Of a stretch of 64,000 nucleotides of DNA, positions 33,111-52,258 are shown piece by piece (positions within the stretch are counted from its first letter, which is position 1; every line of letters starts with the position of its first letter). Where the stretch lies: assembly GCF_900747795.2 (NCBI RefSeq), contig NC_041409.2:73639960-73703959 (forward strand), written 5' to 3'. Source of the stretch: Erpetoichthys calabaricus. Its lineage: Eukaryota; Chordata; Cladistia; Polypteriformes; Polypteridae. The notes beneath the pieces were generated by a model. That model did no database searches. It had not been told where the DNA came from and saw only the letters and a list, made by a program, of their open reading frames with translations. The position numbers and the translations under genes were made by a program.

Positions 33111-35518
33111 GAAGTGCTTCACTTTCTGAACCGAGGCGCTTAAGGGGATAAGGGTGAACTTAGTGAAATTAGTCTCTAAAATGTGAAATAACAAAATGTG
33201 TAGAATGAATAAGTGGTCAAAGTGGTTGGTGCAATATACACAGGTCCTTTAAAGGTTATGCTCATTACACTACCAAAATGTTAGGACGACCGAAGTGTAT
33301 CTAGGCCTCAAGAAAGAGAATTTGAAAATAAAAAAAAATAAAAAACACCAATCAAAAACTCACCCAGAAACCACACCCAAACACACATACACACATTTCC
33401 TAAATGAAGCCCAGCCCCCAGTAAATACATTAAAGGAATGCAGTCTTTTCATCAGCAGCTCACACAGGACAATCCTGGAGGGGGGAACTACACAACCACA
33501 ACGTAAACTCGACTGCACACACAAGCAATTAAAACTTGCCAATCATTCTCCAATCAGCCTTTGTTTTGAATACCATTGACCAAAGCCAGTTCAATATGAG
33601 AGGAACTACAAACTGAAGAGCACGAATCAAACTAGGGTCAAAAGGCTGAGAGGGCACTAAGTTTTATTCTGTGTTACTATGCTGCCTCTCAGTATTACAT
33701 ATTACTTAATCCTCAGAAATATAAATCACACATGATGACACATCTTTGACTGAATATAAGAGCTGAACAAGTTTACTAAATAAGGAATTTGGGCAGGAAA
33801 TATCTTCTGAAATAAATCTTGGCTGCAAAGAAACCTAGAGCCACAGGGGATTTCCAGAAAAGTATCTGAGGACCGTTTGGTTTTTGGGTCAAACCATCCT
33901 TTTTAAAAAAAAAAAAACAAAAAAAAAAACCTTATAAAATGTAATCCTTTCATTATTTAACTAAACCACTTTAATGCAGTCCTGTACAGCAGAGTGCCAG
34001 CAACATATGGGACACAGGGCTGGAACTAGACTTGTCTTGTAATGACAAAATGGAAAACCAGCAGAAAGTACTTGATTATTGAAGATAACGTCTGAGTTTT
34101 AAGGTTTACTCAGTTATTTTACACTTTACTGTCCTCACCTGTTTTGCCATCCTTCTTTTCCCGCTCATGTTATAGCAGTTTTAGCCAATGGAACTGCAGA
34201 ATGAGAAAAAGTCATTATCAAAACAGAACATAAAATATATCAAAGTAAAGCAATAGGAAACACATTTTACATCAGTTCTTCCTAAATTTTTATCAACAGG
34301 TGTTTTGTCTAAGAAAACAATTCCACATGTACACAAATTTCCACACATAAGGTAACTATGATGCTGAGAAGGCTAAACCTATAGAATGATTTGGAGCATT
34401 AGGCCTGCCTGTTGCATTCAGCCATCATCATGAAGTACTGCAAGTTTTTGGCTATGGCCCAAATCATGTCCACCGTTCCAGACACACTATAAAATTTACT
34501 ACGCAAATAAATTGAAAAATTTGATTTAGCACAAGATGACCTAATTTGGAGTGTTAATAAGAAATGTAATGATTTACTTAATTATGTTTAAAGTCTAAAT
34601 GTTCTCAATTGTAATAGAAATGTGTCATTTTTAACCCTTTTATAGAAGGCTAGATCCCTTGTAAAAGATCAAAAATCAAAAATAGCATCATGTTTGTAAT
34701 CATTCACCTTGAAATAATCTAAAGTGATAATCCTCAAGCTTATATTTGAAATTTCTCATTTTTAACCTTATGGGAGTTGCACTTAGAGGGCTGGGACCAC
34801 CAGCAATGAATCAACTATCAAAAATGCTATCACATTCATGATCAGCAATCTTGAAATAGTATATACTACTGATCGCCAGTAAGATTTTTTGAATTTTTGC
34901 GACAAAAAGTAAATCTGAAAACCTCATATCCCATTAGAGGTTGAATACACCTATTATTTTAATCTTTAACATAAGGGTGTAATTTCCTGGACAAAATGTG
35001 ACCCAAATATCGCCATAAAGGAAGGAAGGTTTTCCACTTCTAGAAGACAAAAAAATATAGGGATGAAGCCCAAAACGTTTGACATTGTGCATAACTGGAC
35101 ATCAACACGCATCAAATGGTATATCATATGTGGGGGTTTCAAAGCATTCATAAGTAATTCTTTATGAACACACTAAAGGAGACGGTTTTATTTAGTTATT
35201 GCGTTGTTTAGTAATTTGTTTTTGTGGTTTTGTTGTGACCTAATACTATACTGTACTGTTGCTGGATGCTCTACACAAATACAAAAAATACAAAATTTTC
35301 AGTTGCACTGTAAGATTAAATGATAATAAACTGAAGTGAGAATACTCACTTAGCTATTTTTCCAATTCACAGAGAACTCTTGAGATGAGAATTTTGAAAC
35401 ATGTTTTTCAATTGGTATGGAAAGCCAACACTTATTGTACTGAACGTTTTCATTAAGCTTAACTTTTTAGTGATTTCCACTTATAAAGCTGCAGTATGGC
35501 TCTTGAAAATAATTATTC
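33111..35518. other. Intergenic DNA, nothing recognised
   Basis: AT-rich with A-rich runs at 33905-33930. No coding exon. The stretch 33290-33600 is C/A-rich on the plus strand and may be an unrecognised repeat. Confidence 0.4.
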
Positions 35519-35930
35519 TAAAATGGGACTTTACTGAGTTATGCAGCTCCTCATAGAGCCATTGCTTGACAAAGAACCATTTCAATCTGGTCAGGGTTCT
35601 TTACATATAACATTGTTTCTTAGGGCTATGAAATGCTTCCTAAAATCCTGACAGAACAGAAATCTTTACTGTATCCTAGCTGGATAATGACACATCAAGT
35701 AAACCTGAACTTAGCCTGTGTTATTTTATGCAACAAGAGCCCATTTAAAATCAGGAACCTACTGGTATTTCACAAATGTGTTACTGTCTACTCATGGATC
35801 CTGTTATGGATCTAAAAAAACAAATGCCCTTTTATGTGGATGGTTCTTTTTTATGAACCAAAGATGGTTCCCCTATGGCAGTGCTCTGAAGACCCACTCT
35901 GGCACCTTTATTGTTAACAGTGTAACGGAT
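35519..35930 (-). mobile_element. Third copy of the 10.4-kb non-autonomous element
   Basis: Read on the minus strand it has the same order of blocks as 10425-11388: AAAGGTGCCAGAGTGGGTCT, ATAGGGGAACCATC, TTTGTGAAATACCAGTAGG, ATTGAAATGGTTCTTTGTCA and CTCAGTAAAG. A single monomer. Confidence 0.7.
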
Positions 35931-37268
<1,338 letters not shown>

Positions 37269-37282
37269 CACTGTATAATTAC

Positions 37283-37350
<68 letters not shown>

Positions 37351-37364
37351 CACTGTATAATTAC

Positions 37365-37455
<91 letters not shown>

Positions 37456-37469
37456 GCACTCTATAATTA

Positions 37470-37546
<77 letters not shown>

Positions 37547-37560
37547 CACTGTATAATTAC

Positions 37561-37647
<87 letters not shown>

Positions 37648-37661
37648 GCACTCTATAATTA

Positions 37662-37746
<85 letters not shown>

Positions 37747-37779
37747 CACTGTATAATTACTAGATAGATAGATAGATAA

Positions 37780-37855
<76 letters not shown>

Positions 37856-37869
37856 GCACTCTATAATTA

Positions 37870-38400
<531 letters not shown>

Positions 38401-38414
38401 CACTGTATAATTAC

Positions 38415-38498
<84 letters not shown>

Positions 38499-38512
38499 CA
38501 CTGTATAATTAC

Positions 38513-39034
<522 letters not shown>

Positions 39035-42000
39035 GTACCTTTAAACACACCTGACATAGTGTGATCAGCTGAAGCATTGTGCCATTCTTTTTCTGTGTTG
39101 CATTATTGTTATCCTATTTAAAAATGCAGTATGCTGACAGAGCCTTTCCTCAAACTCCTTCTGTATCATAGCTATAGGGCCTTGGCAAGGATTCAATGCG
39201 CAGCTCTTTGTTGACAAAAATTTAGTAGCTTACAAAACTGAACTGAAAGGAACTTTGCTTTAGCCAGAGTGACTGCTAATAATTACAACTTTTCTCAGAA
39301 TAGAAGATAGAGAAAAGCTCAAGCCATCATTATACTTGCAGCTTTTCCCATTTACATTAACAGTTTGCAGCCTACAAGCAAATTCAGGGTCATTTCTCCC
39401 ATCAATATAATACAGAGGAAAGGACTCAGTTGGAGTTTAATCTCAGGACTTCCTTATACTTAAGGACCTTTGATGATGAAATGCAAATAGCTTATTCAGT
39501 CAAGCAAAATTAATATTTCTTTCCTTATGTGTTGACATATACTGTAGATGAGGATCATGCATTTATTTTTCTGAAGCTGCTTTTATGGGATTGAAGTGAG
39601 CCAATCTTTGCAAATATTTTGTTCTGCAAAAGTTGGGAAAATCCCTACCTAGGAAATGAGCAGTTGCAGGCACAGCAGCATATGTACCCATACTCTACCA
39701 AAGTATCTACGTGTCATGAACATCAACCTATAACTCATTTGAGACCTCTACTATAATTTTATTTTTCCCCTTAGGACACAGCTTATATTTGTGGCACACA
39801 AATGCAAGTTTTAAAGGGTTCATCATTTTCTATAGGCTTTCTTGATGATGAGTGACATATACATGTTTTGTAAAGCAACTACTGAAAGTATTAGTATTGA
39901 TTTATTTTAACAAAAACTATTAGTAACACTTTAGTTTAGGTTCTGCAAAAATGCAAATATTACTCATTTAGTCTTATGTAACAAGACTGTAACAATTTTT
40001 TATATATACTGTATGTGTATATCTTTACTCATATACCACATGTATCATTTATAAAGATAGTGTTATGAATGAAACTCACTATTAAGAGAACTCACTATTA
40101 AATAGAAAGTGCACAATCAAGTGACAGGCGTCCAGTGAACAAAGCTTATTTAAAGAGGCAACCTCCAGCCTTTTTAAATTTCAAAGCTGCCACTGAATGT
40201 GTTGTAACAGACTGCCATATGTAATATGACCTCAGCCATACACAGCAGCCACAATCCTGCCATCTCTAATGAGGGGTGAAAGGGCATTGGATTTTCAGAG
40301 GTTCAAAGGACCTACCAGTAGCTCCATGTAGTTCTTTTCATAAAATAATGCAATCTGTTAAAAACAGCTTTTGCTCCTTTCATTTTTAGTTTTTAATGCT
40401 AAAAATGAAACTTTAAAAGATCTAATGGGTTATCTATAAAATCTTTCTTTACTGCTTGATATATGGGCACTTGTGTGGATGTATCTATTACTTATGTATG
40501 TTTATTGTAAGATTATTTATATATTCCTTGATGTACACATTTTGAGTATCAACAGTAGCCAAACTATTCAATGTTTATATTACATCTCCATTAATAAAAC
40601 CATGAATTAATTTATTTGCCATTTACTTTTCTATCTTTTACTTTTTTATTTCAGATTACTTCAAGATCTCATATAAGGCATGCAATATTATAAAAACAAG
40701 CAAAATTACCTATACTCTCTCTATTGTTTCTTTTTCCTCTTTGATTTTCACATGACTGAAGCATCACAAATAATTTAATACAGCCTTATAAGTCTTGCAA
40801 CATTCCCAAACTCACCTAATACAATTCAGGGTGCATTGGACACAACTCAGGATGGACAGACAGGTCATCACTCCATCATAGGACCCCCTTGCACACACCC
40901 ACAGTGATCCAGTTTAAAGTTGCTAATTGCATATTTGACAATCTGTAGGAAAAATGAAGCACTACGAGAAAAATCCACATGAATCCGTATTGATGGAAAA
41001 TCAAGCAGACTCGACTGCAACAACACCAGGACACAGTATTTCATCTCAGGATTCTGGATCTGTGAAGCAGAATTTCTTATCACTGCATTATCTGATAGAT
41101 GTCATAAAACATTACTTGACAAATAAGAATGAACATGTTTTAAAATGCTAACAATTTTAAGAAACATACTGCATTCTGTTAAAAAAATAAAACTTTGTAA
41201 ACAAATAATTGAACTGCCTGGCAATCAAACATCTTCACAATATGTACTGTAATCTGCATTGATTCTATCATTTTCTGAATTAATTTTTCCAGTGTAGAGT
41301 TGCATATCCCATAGCTTCAGGAACAGAGCAGAAACCAACTGTGCCCTATGGACACCCACACTCATCATGTTGGGTTAATCTGCAGTGAACTATTAGCTTA
41401 TCATTCCTGTCTTTAGGACATCTACGATAACGGAGATGCCACATCAATGCAGGGAGAATGAGCAAACTCATAAAAAGATCATTTCTGAGACAGGAATAAA
41501 ACACTGGTCCCTGGAGCTGTACAGCAGCAGTGCTCACTACTCTTCAACCATGCTAGTCTGTTTTTGGTATACTAAAATCACAATTGCTTCTATTACGTTC
41601 CTTTTAAACTTTACAGTATAACTGTATATAATAGCATCAAAACTTAGCAAAAGAAAAGCTTTTAATAATCCTATTGAACAATAACTTTTAGAAAACACAA
41701 ATAAACTCAACTCTTGTTATGAAGGACCATAACTGTTCTGCTATGGTTTTTAAATAAACACAGGTAATTGCCTCAACATGTGTTCAAGTTTCAAAACTAT
41801 GTCTGAGTGCTCATCTAATTTAATGGTTCGCCTCCAGTAACTGCAAAATGAAACATATGTTCTGTAATGCTTAGCGTGGATTATAAAGTGTGACCAGAAA
41901 ATTCAGCAGTTCTGCACAGTTATATTGTAGAGTCTATCTATGTGCCTTTCTCTGATAAGATAGCCTGGAGCCTCACAGGCTGCTGCTCTGTGCATGTAAT

Positions 42001-42879
42001 GGGAGAAATATGACAGCTGGGAGACCACCTCTCCATCTTCACATCACATACTGGACAAATGGGACTTCCCAGAACTAAACCTGACTTTGTTACTAGAAAG
42101 CGATACTCCAGCAAAACTCTCAAATGGCCATTGTTGCATTTTCATTGTCTAGGGACACTGAACCTTGTCAGCCCTCTTCCTTGTGCTAAAAGCCACCTGT
42201 CCATAACACAAGTTTGTCATAAGGTGCTGCACTTCTTTATTGGCTAACTTTACAACAACCTATTAAAGTATTACTGTGAACATAGAAACAGACAGTAGCG
42301 CTTCACAATCACTAAGGGTGAAGTGGTATTTAAAAATGTATTCTGCAGCTTCCATAAATAAGAGCTGGCATGATGAAATACACCTCTTTCACTGGGTGAT
42401 GTGTTAGATTGATTATTTTTCTTCAATGCCAAAGCTCAGAATAATGGACCATAGAAAACTAAACAAAAGTTAGAAATTGCCATTCTGACACCTTACAGAT
42501 TTCTTTTAACATTTGCAATTATAACTGATTTGTTTTCTCCAAATTTTTAATTTTAATATTTAGATTTATAGATACATACAATTCAAAATGAAAAGTAAAT
42601 ACAATAGTATGCATAAGCACGTTACAGTTAATGACAAAAAGTGTATACAAGTAAACAAGTATGCAAATATACAGCACCTGAATAATACTATGGACATGAA
42701 GGATGGTCTAAGAAAATACACAGTAAAATCAGAATTAGTAAAATGATTATAGAAAATTGAAGGAGAATACAGTTACAGTCAAGTACATTGAAATGCAAGA
42801 GAGAAGTGAGAAGTCATTAAGAGAGCGTTGAAAGGGTCCAAATGCAGAGCTGCATGAATAGGCGTGGAGAAACAGTTTG
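39035..42879. other. SIX4-SIX1 intergenic DNA with old SINE traces
   Basis: Mostly unrecognised AT-rich DNA. Minus-strand V-SINE traces occur at about 40800-40930 (GGATGGACAGACAGGTCATC) and 41335-41545 (GGGAGAATGAGCAAACTC, GAGCTGTACAGCAGCAGTGC). No exon seen. Confidence 0.4.
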
Positions 42880-42931
42880 ATAGTAGTAGTAGTAGTAGTA
42901 GTAATCATCATCATCATCATCATCATCAATA
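42880..42931. repeat. (TAG)n then (ATC)n trinucleotide tract
   Basis: About seven TAG units run directly into about eight ATC units. Confidence 0.93.
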
Positions 42932-44049
42932 ATGAGTATCATCCTCATAATCATAATTATAAGCAAATGGAGCTAATGGAAGTTATATCAATCATTTCTT
43001 ATTAAATCATTTTATGACAGGTTGCTTGTATTCTCATACAAAATAAACTGAATACTGTACTTAGTTTTAAACAATTTTAGGAAATTATTGTTTTTGGCGC
43101 CCTCTCTCTGTCATTGTGAAGGATGCAACAACCAGTTGAAGAATAATAGTGCCGTTTCCGCATTATTCAAAACAATATTTCTTTTTAACTTAATTAGTAA
43201 CTGAAGACAACGAGTTCCATGAAGTATTGCTGAAATAAGCGATCGTTAAAATCGTTTCAAACATGACAAAGTTTATTTAAATGACTGCATTTTTGCAGAC
43301 GTGTATAAAATAAATCGTGTCGGTATTCTGAGCGCTTCTCTTGTTTTGATGGACAAATGCTAACGATCCAATGAACGCGAATGATTATTTTAGGAATAAT
43401 GTGTGAGCATTTTGCAAATAGAAACGTCAGAAAGCGTGCAGTACAAACAATAGTCGTCAAAATGGATGTGTATGTGGAGGTGCGCGTTTTTATTAAAAGG
43501 TTATCCGTCCGATCATTTTCTAATGTGTACCCAGTTTTAGGGGAGCGGGTTTTTTTAATGGATGTTATTTTAAAAATCCGACTCCCTTTAAATCGGTAAT
43601 GGAAAAGATGACATCAGAAAATATTGTTATTAATTTGAGTTTTGTTTAAATAGTCGATATACTGTAGTTCTTGTGATAGTAATAGTAAATAGTAATAAAA
43701 TGTATAGTAATCATAATATGAAGATGACGATATTCTGATTATTTTGTGATGGATGCACCTATTATCGTCGTCATCGTTAATAAATTGCGTATCATCGCTG
43801 TCATTTTTAGAAGGCCTGTTTTAATCTTGTTAGTGGCTTTATAGACATAGCAGATGAAAACTTCCCCTTTCAAAATTATTTTAATCAGATATCTGACATA
43901 AAGTCCACAATTACGAACACAGTCGTTGCAGTTCTATAAATAAACAGCCACATGATCATAAACAGGTTCAAGGGAAAATAAATTAAAGATAAGAGACACC
44001 CTTTGAACAAAATGGAAAACCGTTGCAATATTTCTTTGAGATGATGGAC
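42932..44049. other. Intergenic DNA, nothing recognised
   Basis: Moderate complexity. Open frames at 43381-43599 (+) and 43257-43460 (-) have no recognisable domain. Confidence 0.4.
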
Positions 44050-44195
44050 TTTCTGTGACTGGCGTTCCTTCCAGAATTGGTTCCTACCACAGGTTTGTTG
44101 CAGTGGGGTATTGCTTTCCAAACTTATAATACAAAGCAGGTTCATACACTGGATGGATAGCTGGAGAGATGGATGGATGGAAGGATGGACTTTAT
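44050..44195 (+). repeat. V-SINE 3' fragment
   Basis: GTGACTGGCGTTCCTTCCAG, AATTGGTTCCTACC, and a tail of ATGGATAG...GATGGATGGATGG. Confidence 0.6.
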
Positions 44196-45164
44196 AGTAA
44201 AGTACCAGTTTTGCAAATGGCATTTTAAAAAATATATAACGCTCATTCATACTTGCATAAAGAATTTATTAAAACCGACGTTTAAACAAACTGAATGGGG
44301 CTGTTTAATTATGAAGCATGAAATAAACATCTCTTCAATGTAAAAACTCAAAACGGTCACTCAGCAACAATATTGCGAGTAGATATATTCCAATCAATAG
44401 TTATGAATGTTAAAAAAGCTTAAAAGCTTTTTTTTTTCTTTAATGGAACAAGATCGAACGCCAACAAAATGCATGATCTAATTTTAAAAAGACAGGAAAT
44501 TATATTAATAAGTTTACAGTGTCTCGAATTTCGTCAAATTCAGTTATCTAAAATCTCCTGTTGACTTGCATGGCCTTATAGCTTAACCGTTTTGAAACAT
44601 TTCAGGCATGAGTGTATTTATTTGAACACTGAAAAAAAAAAGTATATGGACCTATACTATAGATGCAAAACGAATGGAGGCTTTTATCTGTAATTACAAC
44701 ACATAAATAATGTTAGGCTTACTGTACTCTGTTAGACTGGATGGGTCACTCTTTAATGTATTGATATTGAGAATTTCATGGAGGGAGTGAATCGCAAAAA
44801 TAAAAGGTGCAGCAAAGGCAGAACATGCGGGAATTATTGACATTATTAATAAAAACGTACAGCGTGCTACATGTAAAATATATCATGTCAGACACATGCA
44901 AGTAACGGAGAATAAAAGTCTTTTTTATTCAACGACACATAAACTGTTAATTTCTTTCTGTATTTTAAACAAGAGAAAAGGGGTGTTTCATAGATACATG
45001 ATGTATGATAGCCTATATGGAGCATCTCTCCTCTCGCCTCTCTCCTAGTATATGTTTTTGACTGCGTCGACATTTAATAAAGTCGTTTACAATAAATGTC
45101 CCCGTAGTATACGATATATGTTGCCCATTATCTATGATTCACTGTTATTGTGTTTGTATAAAAT
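44196..45164. other. Intergenic DNA, nothing recognised
   Basis: AT-rich; no exon or repeat identified. Confidence 0.4.
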
Positions 45165-45310
45165 CAAACTTTTAGCCTGCGGTGGGCTGGCGCCCTGTTT
45201 AGATTTAATTCCTACCTTACGCCTGAAACTGCCGGGATTGTCTTCCCAGATCCCCCTCCCATGTCCACCGCATCTCCCTCCAAACCTAATCTTCAGTTAA
45301 GCGGGTTTAG
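45165..45310 (+). repeat. V-SINE 3' fragment
   Basis: GCCTGCGGTGGGCTGGCGCC is the V-SINE 3' signature, followed by TTAATTCCTACCTTACGCC. Confidence 0.75.
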
Positions 45311-45854
45311 TATAGACCGACGGACGTATACACAATAAACTAACTATAAAAAAATACACAACCTCTTTATAAACAAATCAAATCTGTAATAAAACAGGAC
45401 ATTAAATAAAACTTTTATATTAAGATAAGAAATTCACAAGTATGATATTATTAAGAAAACAGGGTATCCATGGCAACAAAACTAAAAAAGTCAAAAAATA
45501 TATAACAAGAACATCTTGTGTTTGTTAAGATTTAAAGTAAATCGATTTATCATGTTTCTCCAGCAAATTAATTACACATTTTCTCAAAAAGGCAAAAAAA
45601 GGTTTCGACAGTCTTAAAGGACAAATGCTGAGCAGGTCTTCAGCCTTGCTACAGCCTATCTAATTTGCCAGGCCACGCTAATGCATAAACCAGCCAGCCG
45701 CAACGTTTTTCCACCATACTCTGTGTTAACGAGGTAAATTCAGTATTTTTATGATATGACAATATATTAGTATAGTACGGTTTTATAACTTTTGGGAAAA
45801 AACAGTAAGGCAACAGAATGATGATTATGTAGAAGCACTTATACGTTTGAAATA

Positions 45855-45985
45855 TCCATCGATCCATCCATTTTCAAAACCGGCGTATCCTGAGCAGGGA
45901 CGCTGCGGGAAGCCGGAGCCTATAGCAGCAAGAATTGGGCACAAGGCAGGATCAATTCCTCGACAGGGCGCCAGTCTATCGCAAA
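45855..45985 (-). repeat. V-SINE 3' fragment, antisense
   Basis: ATCGATCCATCCATTTTC begins the inverted tail. GGGCACAAGGCAGGATCAAT and CGACAGGGCGCCAGTCTATC follow. Confidence 0.7.
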
Positions 45986-46044
45986 CATTTGTAATATTTT
46001 GTAAAAAAAAACTATGACTTTATCAATATTATATTATGTTATAT

Positions 46045-46125
46045 TGTGATATAATTGGAGGTGTATTCCTGCTTCGCACCTGATGCTGCCAGGACAGGCT
46101 TCGGCCAGCACCCCGCGATCCTAAT
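46045..46125 (+). repeat. V-SINE 3' fragment
   Basis: GTATTCCTGCTTCGCACC then CTGATGCTGCCAGGACAGGC, a short tail-end piece. Confidence 0.55.
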
Positions 46126-46304
46126 ACGATATTAAACAGGTTTATAAAAAAGTTATTATATTCAATAAAACATGTTTTGCACTCAATGAGTGCATCTTCA
46201 CATATTTTGACACTGACGATTTCTCTCCCTAGCAATTTATGACCTGTGGTACTATTTAGTAAATAGAAGGATAATAATAAATGTACATTATTATTATTTA
46301 TTCA

Positions 46305-46309
<5 letters not shown>

Positions 46310-46358
<49 letters not shown>
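46310..46358. repeat. (TA)n microsatellite
   Basis: About 24 TA units. Confidence 0.97.
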
Positions 46359-46363
<5 letters not shown>

Positions 46364-47269
46364 ACAGAGAATTACAAAGCCTGTCCATTAGTCCATTAGC
46401 AAATTAGCCTCGTGCTTTTCAACCACTTGGCCATTGGCTGCAGTTCCAAGGAGTCGGATCGCATGTCTTTATCTTCAGTAAGATCTGCAAGGCGACACCG
46501 AGCTCTCAGCACCCGGCTGCTCTTCCACTAAAGCACAAAAGAACCGTTACTTGCAGAATTTTATTTCCAATTTCAGAACGCCTCGCTGTGAATAAATAAC
46601 GAATGGCAGCTCCATTTGTAGCGATGACTAGTCGTTCCGACCATCGAATGCACTAGATCTTTAATTAGGGTGGGTGGGTGCTTAGGACACCTGGAAAAAC
46701 AAAGTTGAACTCCGTCTCTGGGGGCAAAACGAGGGAGTATCCCGAAAAAAGTCTTTCTTCTTTCTGATAACATAATATAATGATGATTTAGACTTAGACA
46801 TTCCTGCAGCCGATGAAATAAATTAAAGAGTATGAATATATCAGACTCGACAGGCGTGCGACATTTGTCTTTTTGATGGGGCTCAAAATGTCACAAAACT
46901 TATTTTTCCAACGTACGAAAGAGTGTATCGGTATAGCCGTGGAACAACACAGACAGCAGCAGCGCTAGCTAACGTGCTCTCATAGAAGACTTCTTCAGTA
47001 ACGTATTAGATTTCAGGAACATTCTCATGAAGTACATATAAGAGATCAAAGCAAGCAAAGTGAAGTGTCAAACCAAACCTAAAACGCGCGTCCAGTGTAT
47101 AAATAGAACACTTAAGAGGGTTTAGAAAACTCAAAATCGTTGATTGTTTAAGGGTTTTGCGACTAACAGAAAGTCTGAAGTATCACACACTTATCACATA
47201 GGGCGCCTACAGTGGGCGATGTTTTTTTTTTCTTTCTTTTTCACCCCAGACACTCATTTAGGACACGTG
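46359..47269. other. SIX1 distal 5' flank
   Basis: Higher complexity than the DNA to the left; no repeat recognised. A tRNA- or SINE-like stretch at 46420-46530 (minus) is too diverged to call. Confidence 0.4.
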
Positions 47270-47420
47270 CAGACCGGCAATCTAAATTGACATTAAATAA
47301 ACTGGAACTGCAGCTTCGAAAAACGAAGGTCATCATTTGCATGAGTTTGCTTAAACTCTAATGTTCCCACTTGCCTCTGACACATAATAGAGCAGACTTC
47401 AGCATTCCTATGAATAAAAT
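47270..47420. promoter_or_regulatory. Candidate SIX1 upstream enhancer block
   Basis: Repeat-free block with an octamer (ATTTGCAT at about 47335) and AT-rich homeodomain-like words (ATCTAAATTGACATTAAATA), 2.2 kb upstream of SIX1. This is inference from texture only. Confidence 0.3.
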
Positions 47421-47779
47421 AGGTGCATTTGTTAAACCAACAAGGGAAGAAGAAAAAATATTTTTAATAACGATCATGCTGCAGCTTTTGAGTTTTCAAT
47501 TAAGGAGATAAAACATTTTTTGCTTTTTTATTTCGTTTTTCAGAAAGGAACATTATATATATATAATCCGGTTATGATTTTATGTAGTCTTTCCGTAAAT
47601 TCGCCAAAACAAAAATTTGTGTTCTAACGTTTATAATTCCGCAATGCTTCAACTTAACATAAAACCTGAAAATAAATAATTTAATTCCGTGAACAGTATT
47701 TTATACATTTAAAATTTTCAATGTCAGAAAAGTTCATAAATGTTGTATTGTATATTCTCTATGCATCGACGCTATGCCC

Positions 47780-48130
47780 GAGCCTTTTCATTCTAAGTTT
47801 CCACATGTTAGTCCCTTTTGCTCTGATCATTACGGTACTCAGGCCTTCTAATCAATACTAATGCAACGCCAATTGGACTCCCTGATGAATGGCTATCAGG
47901 TTTCCTGTAATGGCTCTGCCACATTTCCCCGGACCTCCCCTTTTAACCCGAGAAGCCGGGGGGACGGACGGCTCTCAGCAACTGATTATTTCAAGATGTG
48001 GACTTTCTCTGCCTCTGAGCTAAACGTGTAGAGGTGTTTGCTACCGCGCACCGAAACCAGTCGCTGGGGACGAATCGCCATTCATTTAAATAAAAATAGC
48101 ACAACGAGTCTTAGAATTATCTAAACTTTC
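47780..48130. promoter_or_regulatory. Candidate SIX1 upstream enhancer with MEF3 site
   Basis: Repeat-free, CpG-containing block 1.5-1.8 kb upstream of the SIX1 ATG. It has an exact MEF3 motif at 47896-47904, GCCAATTGG at about 47869, TCTAATCAATACTAATG, and CTGATTATTT. Published work in mouse and chick describes Six1 enhancers that respond to SIX proteins. I cannot show that this is the orthologue of any of them. Confidence 0.4.
47896..47904 (+). promoter_or_regulatory. MEF3 (SIX-binding) site upstream of SIX1
   Basis: Exact TCAGGTTTC in GGCTATCAGGTTTCCTG, about 1.7 kb before the SIX1 start codon. Confidence 0.5.
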
Positions 48131-48586
48131 AAACACTGGGATGGACGGATACTTATTAAAATTACGCAGCATAACCCACCCTGGTAAAAGATGCATAACA
48201 GCCACACCTGTCTGTGCTTATAATCTGACAAATTCGGAATGCATAATCAGAAACAAATGTAGTTTGATAGCGAACAGTGCATCTGTGTTGTTTACATTCT
48301 TACACCTTATAGTATACGTGTATAAGCTTATTTTTATTGAAATATAACTGTCCTTGTTCATACACAATATATTATTTCGTATACGTTCATGACTAGTGAA
48401 TTACTTGATCGAAACAGTCAATAATCAGGCGTGCAAATTGTGTTTTATAGATGCCCAATGTAATATTTAAAGAAACAGGTTTAGCTGATAATAAACAGTT
48501 TGAAATGTGAAGACATACAAAATGTGTCCAAACGTAATATCACTGTGAAAGTAAAATTAGGAATGGAATGGTTAAACCCCGTGATA

Positions 48587-48589
<3 letters not shown>

Positions 48590-48645
<56 letters not shown>

Positions 48646-48670
48646 TATGTGTGTGTGTGTGTGTGTGTGA
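48590..48670. repeat. (TA)n-(CA)n-(TG)n compound microsatellite
   Basis: TA run from about 48594 to 48636, then CACACACATATG, then a TG run to about 48668. Confidence 0.95.
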
Positions 48671-48819
48671 TAATACTGTCTTTACACTTTCGCCCACCAA
48701 AAGTCACAAACCTCTCAGTACTTGTTATTTTGCTGTGTAGAAGGGTACGGCAATGGTTATTGCAAATACAGTAAGTATTATGTGGTAATATAAATGTAAA
48801 AGTGAAACTAATAAAGTAT

Positions 48820-48820
<1 letters not shown>

Positions 48821-48888
<68 letters not shown>
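48821..48888. repeat. (AGAT)n microsatellite after a retroposon-like tail
   Basis: About 17 AGAT units directly after ACTAATAAAGTATT, which resembles the AATAAAGTATCT tail of fish retroposons. Confidence 0.92.
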
Positions 48889-48890
<2 letters not shown>

Positions 48891-49284
48891 GCGGAAAATG
48901 ATACATCATCAGACGACATCCCTTTTCTTTTGGTAGGTTATCACTTCTTTCTTCATAGATGTGTTCACGTCACCACTCACTAAAAGTGGACAAGTCAACT
49001 GGACAAGATTATAAATAATGTATTCTTAAAAAAATATATAACCCTCCAGGCTATTGATCAATTCATTATTTATTCATCATTAGAATTAGCGTAATTAAAT
49101 ATTAGCTCACCAAAAATGAGTGGGTCTGTTGCAATGAAAATGGGTTTTAAAAGGTCTGTAATAATTGATTTGTATAGAGACGATCAGCTCCCTCAGGTAA
49201 CACTTGAGAAGGGGTTCAAGTTTCAGGGCCCTGACGTTTCTCTCCGGAGGAAATGGAGCTGCAAAGAGAGGGCATAGGAGGAGC

Positions 49285-49350
49285 TCCGAGCCAATCAGAG
49301 TCTCCATGCGCACTCTTTAAGGCTGACATAACCAGAAGAGGAACAAATTG
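49285..49350 (+). promoter_or_regulatory. SIX1: SIX1 core promoter
   Basis: A CCAAT box in GAGCCAATCAGAG (CCAATCAG at 49291-49298), followed about 18 bases later by a TATA-like CTCTTTAAGG near 49313-49322. The spacing predicts a transcription start near 49345, giving a leader of about 255 bases. Not proven from sequence alone. Confidence 0.5.
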
Positions 49351-49409
49351 TCCTAACAATCACATCTAACACCGCGGAGACTATCGCCACTGGAATACTC
49401 CCCCAATAA

Positions 49410-52258
<2,849 letters not shown>

